Assembly (NCBI GenBank): GCA_003104995.1
Contig: PQAO01000039.1
Location: 1-45,532, forward strand
DNA length: 45,532 nucleotides
Source: Dehalococcoidia bacterium
GTDB lineage: Bacteria; Chloroflexota; Dehalococcoidia; Tepidiformales; Tepidiformaceae
Direction of reading: 5' to 3'
A program made the position numbers and the translations under genes. The notes below the pieces were generated by a model, which saw only the letters and a list, made by a program, of their open reading frames with translations, searched no databases and had not been told where the DNA came from. Position 1 is the first letter of the stretch. Every line of letters begins with the position of its first letter. Shown here in pieces: positions 1 to 7,076 of this stretch.

Positions 1-1053
<1,053 letters not shown>

Positions 1054-1073
1054 GCGAGCGGGAGCACACAGCA

Positions 1074-1241
1074 ATGGCCAAGAACAAGGGCGACCGCATC
1101 ATTATCCAGATGCAGAGCACGGAAGGCCCGGTCTTCCGTTACACCACGGAGAAGAACCGCCGCAACGACGCGAACCGGCTGGAACTCAAAAAGTACCACC
1201 CCGGACTTCGCAAGCACGTGCTCTTCAGGGAGACTCGGTAA
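1074..1241 (+). CDS. rpmG: 50S ribosomal protein bL33
   Basis: A 55-residue protein starting [18 protein letters not shown] and containing YTTEKNRRN and the terminal [16 protein letters not shown], which is the bL33 pattern. It is a structural protein of the large subunit near the E site. It contains no cysteine, so it is the zinc-free (C-minus) form of L33. It lies between tuf and secE, which is the usual place, and ends 5 bases before the secE start, so the genes are probably co-transcribed. Confidence 0.95.
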   Translation: MAKNKGDRIIIQMQSTEGPVFRYTTEKNRRNDANRLELKKYHPGLRKHVLFRETR

Positions 1242-1246
1242 GCCGA

Positions 1247-1600
1247 ATGGCACGTACACAACGGCGCCGTACTGCCCCTGCCACCACCGGTGGCGAGCAG
1301 CCGGCCGACTCGGCGCGGCGCATCCGCGAAAATCTGCCGCGCCCTGCCGCTGCGCCTGTTTCCACGGGCATCGCCCGCCCTGAACTCCGGCGCCGGCGAA
1401 ACCCATTCGGGTTCCTCGCCAGGCTCCAGCCACGGGCCGTCGCCGATGTCATCGCCGAGCTGCGCAAGGTGACCTGGCCGACGTTCAGCGAAACCCGCTA
1501 CCTCACCATCGTCGTCGCCATCGTCGCAGTCATCATGGGCCTGTTCCTCGGTGGAGTTGACCTGTTTTTCGGCTGGATCATCGAGAGGCTGTTCTTCTAA
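1247..1600 (+). CDS. secE: Preprotein translocase subunit SecE
   Basis: SecE is the essential small subunit of the SecYEG channel in the cytoplasmic membrane. The 117-residue protein has a long basic, Pro/Arg-rich N-terminal extension (about residues 1-65), then the conserved amphipathic element VIAELRKVTWPTFSE and a single membrane segment near the C-terminus (YLTIVVAIVAVIMGLFLGG). The KVTWP motif is diagnostic. The ATG at 1247 follows rpmG by 5 bases; longer in-frame starts upstream would overlap rpmG. nusG follows after 2 bases. Confidence 0.95.
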   Translation: MARTQRRRTAPATTGGEQPADSARRIRENLPRPAAAPVSTGIARPELRRRRNPFGFLARLQPRAVADVIAELRKVTWPTFSETRYLTIVVAIVAVIMGLFLGGVDLFFGWIIERLFF

Positions 1601-1602
1601 TC

Positions 1603-2286
1603 ATGTCTAGCGAACCACTGCCCATCACGGCACTATCTGGAGTCCACCCCGAAGAAAAGGCCGCCAAGCGGCCTGTCCGCCGGCGGAAGGACGAGGATAC
1701 CCTCGAACAGGAACATCTGACCGAAGAGGAGATCAGCGCCGCCGGACGCAAGTGGTACTTCGTCCACACCTACAGTGGCCACGAAAACAAAGTCCGCCAT
1801 GCCATCAAAGCCACGGTCGAGCAGATGGACGCGAAGAACAAAGTCTTCCACGTGGTAGTGCCCACCGAAGATGAAATCGAGATCCGCGATGGCCAGCGGC
1901 GGACCGTCAAGCGCAAGCTCTATCCCGGCTACGTCCTCGTCCAGACCATTGAGCTCAAGGAAGGCGACCCGGACTCGGACGAAGCCTGGCACATGATCCG
2001 GAACACCACCGGCGTCACCGGCTTCGTCAGTTCCGGCACTCGCCCCGTCCCCCTCTCGATGGACGAAGTCAACCACATCCTCCGTGCGATGCGGATGGAG
2101 CAGCCACGCGTTCGCGTCTCCTTCATCCCCGGCCAGAGCATCCGTATCGTCGACGGACCCTTCGAGGACTTCGTGGGTACCGTGGACGAAATCAACACCG
2201 AAAAGGGCCGCGTCAAGGTCATCGTGAACATGTTCGGCCGCGAAACGCCGGTCGAGCTCGACTTCCTCCAGGTCGAGCGGCTCTAG
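1603..2286 (+). CDS. nusG: Transcription termination/antitermination protein NusG
   Basis: NusG binds RNA polymerase, suppresses pausing and links it to Rho or the ribosome. The 227-residue protein has an acidic N-terminal extension of about 45 residues before the NGN domain, which begins at RKWYFVHTYSGHENKV and includes KLYPGYVLVQ and the TGVTGFV region. The C-terminal KOW domain carries PGQSIRIVDGPFEDFVGTV and ends in FLQVERL. Minimal NusG proteins are about 175-180 residues, so the N-terminal extension is extra. It is the last gene of the tuf-rpmG-secE-nusG run; a strong terminator follows 26 bases after the stop. Confidence 0.97.
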   Translation: MSSEPLPITALSGVHPEEKAAKRPVRRRKDEDTLEQEHLTEEEISAAGRKWYFVHTYSGHENKVRHAIKATVEQMDAKNKVFHVVVPTEDEIEIRDGQRRTVKRKLYPGYVLVQTIELKEGDPDSDEAWHMIRNTTGVTGFVSSGTRPVPLSMDEVNHILRAMRMEQPRVRVSFIPGQSIRIVDGPFEDFVGTVDEINTEKGRVKVIVNMFGRETPVELDFLQVERL

Positions 2287-2312
2287 CACCCACGCGCGCA
2301 TGCTCCGGGAAC

Positions 2313-2346
2313 AGAGCCCCTCACCAGTGAGGGGCTCTTCTGTTTT
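2313..2346 (+). terminator. Rho-independent terminator after nusG
   Basis: An 11-bp perfect stem (AGAGCCCCTCA at 2313-2323 with its complement at 2328-2338), a 4-base loop and a T-rich tail (TCTGTTTT). It lies 26 bases after the nusG stop and separates nusG from rplK-rplA, which are usually downstream neighbours. Confidence 0.85.
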
Positions 2347-2431
2347 GCCAGGAAATGTACCCCAACTCCCCGCGACCCTCGCACCCGCACAACAGATCCG
2401 CGCGCCACTCCGGGTTCGTTAGCTCCGGTGG

Positions 2432-2466
2432 AAACGGGCAGGACCGGAGGGTAATTCCGGTCCTGC
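2432..2466 (-). terminator. Probable terminator of the ABC permease operon
   Basis: A perfect 11-bp inverted repeat (GCAGGACCGGA at 2438-2448 with complement at 2456-2466) with a 7-base loop. On the minus strand the stem is followed by CCGTTTCC, a weak T-tract. It lies about 95 bases beyond the stop of the reverse-strand permease gene ending at 2559. The weak tail makes it less certain than the nusG terminator. Confidence 0.55.
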
Positions 2467-2558
2467 ACCAAGGGGTCTGCCCGCCGCCATGCGCCGGACG
2501 GAGGCAGCTCTGTTTGCCGGCGCGATCGCGCCGGGCCGACGGGGCACGGGAGGTTCGG

Positions 2559-3599
2559 CTAGAAGCCGGCCCTCCCGCCACGACCTCGCATGCGCGGGTC
2601 GAGAACATCACGCAAAGCGTCGCCTGCCAGGTTGAAGCCCAGCACGGTGAGGGTGAGCGCCATACCGACGGCGAGCGCCATCCACGGGTCGGACGTCCCG
2701 TTGCGGCGCCCTTCCTCGATCATCTTCCCCCAGGAAACGACCGTCGGGTCGCCCAGGCCGAGGAACGCCAGCGTCGCCTCGATGAGGATGTAGAGGCCAA
2801 TCGAACTCGTGAACGTCACGATGATCGGGGCCGTGATGTTCGGGAAGATGTGCCGCCCCATGATCCGGACGTCGTTTGCGCCGATGGTCCGGGCGGCCAT
2901 CACGTACACCTCTTCGCGTGCCGCCAGCACCGCGCTCCGGACAATGCGCGAGGAGCTGGCAACCCCCAGGATACCCAGGGAAATGGTATTCACCGCGAGC
3001 GTCGGGTTCGATACCACCTGCCCGAAGAGGAGCAGCAGCACCAGGCCCGGGAACGCCTGCAGCGTATCCACGATGCGCTGGGCGAAGAAGTCGATCGCGC
3101 CGCCAAAGTACGCGCTCGAAACGCCCACAATGACGCCGACGATCGTGGCGATCAACGCGGCCCCGAGGCCCACGTACAGCGCCGTCCAGGCGCCGTGGAT
3201 GATCCGCGAATAGAGGTCGCGGCCGAGACCGTCGGTTCCAAGCCAGTGGTCCGATGTTGGATGGCCGAACAGAATGGGCGTTTCTCCCTTCTGGAACACC
3301 TCGGCCGGATGCTCGAGCCGTACCATCGGGTCCGTCAGCGCCTTCTCGGCAATCACCGGGTCGTACTTGGGGTTCACGCTCGTGAAGATGGTCTCGGGGT
3401 CGTAACGCTGGATCTGGTCGCCGAACAAGGCGGCAAAGACGCACAAGCCGATGATGAGCACGCCGAAGCCGCCCAGCGGTTTGTGCCGGAAGAAGTTCCC
3501 GATGTGCACGACGATCCGTACCGGCCGGGGCCGGTCGCTCAGGCTTCGCGGGACGCCGTAGGTTCCAGGCCGATCGAGGACTGCCTGATCCTGTGTCAT
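2559..3599 (-). CDS. ABC transporter permease, DppC/OppC family
   Basis: Inner-membrane permease of a peptide/nickel-type ABC importer. The 346-residue protein has the N-terminal OppC-like region (FFRHKPLGGFGVLIIGLCV, first membrane helix), a periplasmic stretch with HWLGTDGLGRDLYSR, which is the classic DppC signature, and a set of C-terminal helices with the EAA-loop region (AARTIGANDVRIMGRHIFPN). It ends LRDVLDPRMRGRGG, also typical. The ATG at 3599 is 12 bases after the stop of the DppB-like gene. No ATPase (DppD/F) genes are nearby, and the binding-protein gene upstream is truncated, so whether this pair works on its own or borrows partners is unknown. The substrate cannot be read from the sequence. 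Confidence 0.93.
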   Translation of the reverse strand: MTQDQAVLDRPGTYGVPRSLSDRPRPVRIVVHIGNFFRHKPLGGFGVLIIGLCVFAALFGDQIQRYDPETIFTSVNPKYDPVIAEKALTDPMVRLEHPAEVFQKGETPILFGHPTSDHWLGTDGLGRDLYSRIIHGAWTALYVGLGAALIATIVGVIVGVSSAYFGGAIDFFAQRIVDTLQAFPGLVLLLLFGQVVSNPTLAVNTISLGILGVASSSRIVRSAVLAAREEVYVMAARTIGANDVRIMGRHIFPNITAPIIVTFTSSIGLYILIEATLAFLGLGDPTVVSWGKMIEEGRRNGTSDPWMALAVGMALTLTVLGFNLAGDALRDVLDPRMRGRGGRAGF

Positions 3600-3611
3600 G
3601 TGCAGCCCCTC

Positions 3612-4583
3612 CTAGGAGTATCGAATGCGCGGATCGAGCACGCCGTAAAGGAGGTCGATCCCGAGATTGACGAAGACGATAAAAGTGGCGATGACCAGGA
3701 CGAAGGCCTGGACTACGGGTACGTCGCGAGCGTTGATCGCGGCAAGAATGCGGCGCCCCACCCCTGGGATGCCGAAGAGGTTCTCGAAGACGACGTTCCC
3801 GCTCAGCAAGCCCGCCAGCGTCAGCCCCAGCACCGTCACCACGGGCACCATCGCGTTCTTCATTGCGTGGCGGACGATGATCACCCGTTCGCGCATCCCC
3901 TTGGCCCACGCCGTCCGGATGTAGTCCTGGCGTAGCACCTCGAGCATCTGAGACCGCAACAGCCGCATCACACCCGCACCGGAAGCCAGTCCCCCCGCAA
4001 TCGCCGGGAGGATGAACAGCTTGAGGCTGCCCATGGGGTCGTCCCAGAGCAAGGGTGATGTGCTGATCGGGATGTCCCAGAGCTTCCACTTCACCACATA
4101 GAGGAGCAGCATCGTCCCGACCCAGAAGTTCGGCATCGCCAGTGCCAGGATGGCGAAGAACCGCAACCCGTAGTCGGTCATCGTGTCCTGCCGTATGGCC
4201 GAGATGATCCCGATGGGTATTGAGGTCACGACCGCTACGAACAGCGACATGAAGGAAAGCTGCAACGAGTACGGCAGCCCCTCCTTCATACCCTGGAGTG
4301 CGGGCTCCTTGTTCTGGTACGAAACGCCGAAGTCCCCTCGCAACAGGTTCCCGATGTACCGCACGTACCGTTCGGCAAGCGGCTTATCAAGCCCCAGCTC
4401 CTCGCGCACGCGCTGGATCTGGAGCTCGCGAAGCGCCGGGTCGGTTGATGTCGGGTCCTGGGCGGCGATGCGCTGGGCAACGAAGTCGCCCGGCAGCACG
4501 CTCGTGGCCACGAACACCAGTGTCGCGACCAGCCAGATCACCGGGATATTCACGACCATGCGGCGCAGAATGTAGTTCTTCAC
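3612..4583 (-). CDS. ABC transporter permease, DppB/OppB family
   Basis: Partner permease of the DppC-like protein. The sequence begins MKNYILRRMVVNIPVIWLVA, the standard DppB N-terminus with its first helix, and carries GLDKPLAERYVRYIGNLLRG, LGLTLAGLLSGNVVFENLF, GIPGVGRRILAAINARD and the terminal YGVLDPRIRYS. I chose the GTG at 4583 because GAGGGGGG lies just upstream and because DppB proteins normally start at this point; a second GTG at 4607 would add eight residues. The protein is about 323 residues, a normal length. It lies between the truncated binding-protein gene and the DppC-like gene, in the order SBP-B-C. Confidence 0.92.
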   Translation of the reverse strand: MKNYILRRMVVNIPVIWLVATLVFVATSVLPGDFVAQRIAAQDPTSTDPALRELQIQRVREELGLDKPLAERYVRYIGNLLRGDFGVSYQNKEPALQGMKEGLPYSLQLSFMSLFVAVVTSIPIGIISAIRQDTMTDYGLRFFAILALAMPNFWVGTMLLLYVVKWKLWDIPISTSPLLWDDPMGSLKLFILPAIAGGLASGAGVMRLLRSQMLEVLRQDYIRTAWAKGMRERVIIVRHAMKNAMVPVVTVLGLTLAGLLSGNVVFENLFGIPGVGRRILAAINARDVPVVQAFVLVIATFIVFVNLGIDLLYGVLDPRIRYS

Positions 4584-4619
4584 GGCTTTCCCCCCTCGAT
4601 GCGGCACCCAACGCAGGGC

Positions 4620-4637
4620 AGGGGGCGCATGCCCCCT
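4620..4637 (-). promoter_or_regulatory. Intercistronic hairpin between SBP remnant and permease gene
   Basis: A perfect 7-bp stem (AGGGGGC at 4620-4626, complement 4631-4637) with a GCAT loop. Such hairpins are common between a binding-protein gene and its permease genes, where they stabilise the upstream message or cause partial termination. Here it survives although the binding-protein body is gone. Function is inferred from position only. Confidence 0.4.
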
Positions 4638-4658
4638 CCCTTTCCCCTGGTAGCCCGG

Positions 4659-4844
4659 CTAAGCCTGGCGGCCCTGCCAGGCCGGGTCGGTTGGCGCGCC
4701 GCCGTCGTCATTCTCGTCGCGACAACCGGCGAGCCCGGGCGCTGCCGCGCCAGCGCCGGCGGCGGCAGCGCGACCGAGCGCTCGGCGGCGCGAGAGACTT
4801 TGCGAGGATGCTCGCCTCTTCAAATGGTTTTCGTAATCCGACAT
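4659..4844 (-). pseudogene. Truncated ABC transporter substrate-binding lipoprotein (signal region only)
   Basis: A 61-codon frame begins [11 protein letters not shown], then SLSRRRALGRAAAAGAGAAA and PGLAGCRDENDDGG. This is a twin-arginine-like signal with a lipobox cysteine and an acidic linker, the N-terminus seen on peptide ABC binding proteins. Binding proteins of this family run to about 500-600 residues; this frame stops about 20 residues after the cysteine, then comes a hairpin and the DppB-like gene. A good ribosome site (GGGGGAG, 7 bases before the ATG) remains. I infer that an internal deletion removed nearly the whole gene while sparing its start and the intercistronic hairpin. Alternatively it is a tiny lipoprotein gene or an assembly collapse. 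Confidence 0.6.
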
Positions 4845-5155
4845 GCGGATCTCCCCCCTTGGCTCCTATTCACCGCCTCTATGCTTGGGATACGCCTCCC
4901 CAGCGGTGATTCGCGGAGTATACGCGCGAGCGGCCTTGATGGAAGTGGTGTTTTCGGAAACTTCCCCTTACCAGACTGTCATGCTGCGGAGGCCCTTTCG
5001 AACGGGAACGGCGCTGATTGGCTTTGCCCGGACCAATGCGAAGTGCCATACTGGTCACTCGGCCTGGATCGAGGGCGGCATTGGCGTGCCCCCGCACCAG
5101 GACCATCTGTGGAGGCGCACCAACGCGTGCGCCGCTTGCACACGAGGAGACACCT
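4845..5155. other. Divergent intergenic region and rplK leader
   Basis: This 311-base gap separates the reverse-strand SBP remnant from rplK. No convincing ORF or tRNA is visible. A perfect 7-bp hairpin (GGCGCAC at 5114-5120, complement 5127-5133, 6-base loop) lies 22 bases before the rplK start and its ribosome site GAGGAGA. It could be part of an autoregulatory leader, since rplK-rplA is controlled by L1 in other bacteria, but I do not recognise an L1-binding fold. I found no clear -35/-10 pair. Confidence 0.4.
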
Positions 5156-5578
5156 TTGGCAAAGAAAGTCCGCGCAGTGGTGACACTGCAACTCCCGGCC
5201 GGGAAAGCGAACCCGGCCCCGCCGGTTGGCCCCGCGCTCGGCCAGCACGGCGTCAATATCATGGAGTTCTGCAAGGAGTACAACGCTCGCACGCAGGACA
5301 AGGCCGGCAACATCATCCCGGCTCAGCTCACCATCTTCGAAGACCGCTCCTTCACCTTCATCCTGAAGACGCCGCCCGCAGCCGACATGCTCCGCAAGGC
5401 CGCCGGCATCGAAAAGGGGAGCGGCAGCCCCCGTCTCACCAAGGTCGGCAAGGTCAGCGAAGACGACATCCGCAAGATCGCCCAGACAAAATTGCCCGAC
5501 CTCAATGCCAACAACCTCGGCGAAGCCATGAAGATCATCGAAGGCACCGCCCGCAGCATGGGCATCGAGGTAGAGTAG
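5156..5578 (+). CDS. rplK: 50S ribosomal protein uL11
   Basis: uL11 forms the base of the ribosomal stalk and binds the GTPase-associated region of 23S rRNA. The 140-residue protein contains [33 protein letters not shown] and the terminal [13 protein letters not shown], all canonical. I chose the TTG at 5156 because GAGGAGA sits 7 bases upstream and because uL11 starts at this AKKV sequence; an ATG farther upstream would add 46 unrelated residues. rplA follows after 2 bases. The preceding gene is not nusG but the inverted transporter remnant. Confidence 0.96.
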   Translation: MAKKVRAVVTLQLPAGKANPAPPVGPALGQHGVNIMEFCKEYNARTQDKAGNIIPAQLTIFEDRSFTFILKTPPAADMLRKAAGIEKGSGSPRLTKVGKVSEDDIRKIAQTKLPDLNANNLGEAMKIIEGTARSMGIEVE

Positions 5579-5580
5579 CC

Positions 5581-6291
5581 ATGGCAAAGAAGGGCAAGCG
5601 CTACCAGGAAGCCGCCGCGAAGGTCGATAAGACGAAGTTCTACTCCGTCGATGAGGCCATCGCGCTCGCGAAAGAGATTCACCCCGCGAAGTTCGACGAG
5701 ACCGTCGAGCTCCACATCAAGACCGGCCTCGATCCGCGCCACGCCGAGCAGCAGATCCGCGGCAGCGCCGTGCTCCCGCACGGCCTTGGCAAGGTCCTCC
5801 GCGTCCTCGTCTTCACCGAGGGCGAAGCCGTCGCAGTCGCCCGTGAGGCTGGCGCCGACTATGTCGGGAGTGACGACCTCATCAAGCAGATCGAGGGCGG
5901 CTGGCTCGATTTCGATGTCGCCATCGCCACCCGCGAGATGATGGGCAAGGTCGGCCGCCTCGGCCGCGTGCTCGGTCCCCGCGGCCTCATGCCGAACCCA
6001 CGTTCCGGCACCGTCGTCGGCGCCGAGGACATCGCCCGCTCGGTCCAGGAGGCGAAGCAGGGCCGCGTCGAGTACCGCCTCGACCGGCTCGCGAACATCC
6101 ACGTGCCACTCGGCAAGGTCAGCTTCGATGAAGCGAAGCTCAAGGAGAATATGGCCACCCTGATCGAGGCCGTTAACGCCGCCAAGCCCCGGGAAGCCAA
6201 GGGCCAGTACATCCGCAGCGCCACCCTCACCACCACCATGGGCCCCGGCATCCACCTCGACCTGGCCCAGGCGATGGCGCTGAAGGTCTAG
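5581..6291 (+). CDS. rplA: 50S ribosomal protein uL1
   Basis: uL1 forms the L1 stalk of the large subunit and, in bacteria that have been studied, represses its own rplK-rplA message. The 236-residue length is normal. Conserved landmarks are [20 protein letters not shown] near residue 40, the [20 protein letters not shown] loop near residues 120-140 and the terminal [11 protein letters not shown]. The ATG at 5581 is 2 bases after the rplK stop. rplJ, rplL and rpoB, the usual next genes, do not follow; a terminator closes the unit. Confidence 0.97.
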   Translation: MAKKGKRYQEAAAKVDKTKFYSVDEAIALAKEIHPAKFDETVELHIKTGLDPRHAEQQIRGSAVLPHGLGKVLRVLVFTEGEAVAVAREAGADYVGSDDLIKQIEGGWLDFDVAIATREMMGKVGRLGRVLGPRGLMPNPRSGTVVGAEDIARSVQEAKQGRVEYRLDRLANIHVPLGKVSFDEAKLKENMATLIEAVNAAKPREAKGQYIRSATLTTTMGPGIHLDLAQAMALKV

Positions 6292-6316
6292 CGGCAACAC
6301 CCCTCAGCGGAAACAC

Positions 6317-6344
6317 CGAAGGCCCGGGATGTCCCGGGCCTTCG
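6317..6344 (+). terminator. Terminator after rplA
   Basis: A 13-bp perfect inverted repeat (CGAAGGCCCGGGA at 6317-6329, complement 6332-6344) with a 2-base apex, 25 bases after the rplA stop. The tail (CCATTG) lacks a T-run, so efficiency is uncertain, but the stem is very stable and correctly placed to end rplK-rplA. Confidence 0.7.
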
Positions 6345-6467
6345 CCATTGACAGGCCCATGCGAACCCGTTGCCAGGCCACATGCTCGGTTGCCTCAACC
6401 GCCCCGTTCCAGCAAGCGGCCCCTGCAGGCCCTTTCCGCCGGCGCTTCCTGCACGCAGGATGTACGC

Positions 6468-7058
6468 GTGTCGAAAACCTTTATCCGAAGGCAGTTCTGG
6501 AGCAGCGCGCTCGCTACGGCAGTCGCAGCCTTCGCCGTGGGCATGGCCCCGCAAGCAGTGGCGGTGAGCACGCCAACGCCTTACCCACCGGTGAACTGCC
6601 CTGGCGAACCGGACCTCCCGGCGCTCGGCGAGATACCAGCGTATGCGCTCGCCTTTCTCCGCGCGGCTGCAATTGACCCGTCCAGCGCCTTCCCCTCCCG
6701 GAACCATGCCGTGGCACTCTCCTGGTCCCCCATCAGACTCGACGACGGCTGCATCGGAGTCTATGTGCGCGCGCCGGGCGAAGCCACATTCCCGGACCAG
6801 CCGCACACGCGGCTCGGGCCGCGCCAGGACAGCTGGGAACACCAGTCGATCAATGCCCCGGGAGAGTACTGCTACCGGCTCGTCGCGATTGGCGCGTCGG
6901 GACGCGGGCCCTTCGCGGAAACCTGCACCACGGTCGAGGCCGTGGCAAACGTGGAAACGGCCTCGGACGGCCGGTCGTTCGCGGCGATCGGGCTCACCGC
7001 CTGCGTGCTATTGGGAGTACTCGGGCTGGTGGCGATTCGAAGGTTCCGCGGGCGCTGA
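6468..7058 (+). CDS. Exported membrane-anchored protein with Fn3-like domain
   Basis: I do not recognise the family. The 196-residue protein has an N-terminal signal (KTFIRRQFWSSALATAVAAF followed by AVGMAPQAVAV), an extracytoplasmic body of about 130 residues with paired cysteines, and a C-terminal hydrophobic anchor (AIGLTACVLLGVLGLVAI) ending in RRFRGR. The body contains AVALSWSPIRLDD and GEYCYRLVAIGASGRGPFAE, the spacing of strands in a fibronectin type III-like fold. I chose GTG 6468 because it precedes the signal sequence directly; the frame stays open farther upstream. It stands alone between the rplA terminator and a convergent operon. It is probably a surface protein facing outward. 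Confidence 0.6.
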   Translation: MSKTFIRRQFWSSALATAVAAFAVGMAPQAVAVSTPTPYPPVNCPGEPDLPALGEIPAYALAFLRAAAIDPSSAFPSRNHAVALSWSPIRLDDGCIGVYVRAPGEATFPDQPHTRLGPRQDSWEHQSINAPGEYCYRLVAIGASGRGPFAETCTTVEAVANVETASDGRSFAAIGLTACVLLGVLGLVAIRRFRGR

Positions 7059-7076
7059 GGACCGCGGTTACCTTCT

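Noticed and set aside
2355..4089. Long open frames (526 codons at 2355-3935 on plus, 493 codons at 2608-4089 on minus) across the permease genes
   Set aside because: They are off-frame readings of DppC/DppB genes in GC-rich DNA, rich in Arg, Pro and His, with no family similarity.
4845..5155. Possible tRNA-Trp or other RNA gene in the rplK leader
   Set aside because: No cloverleaf or TTCGA-type T arm in the expected position.
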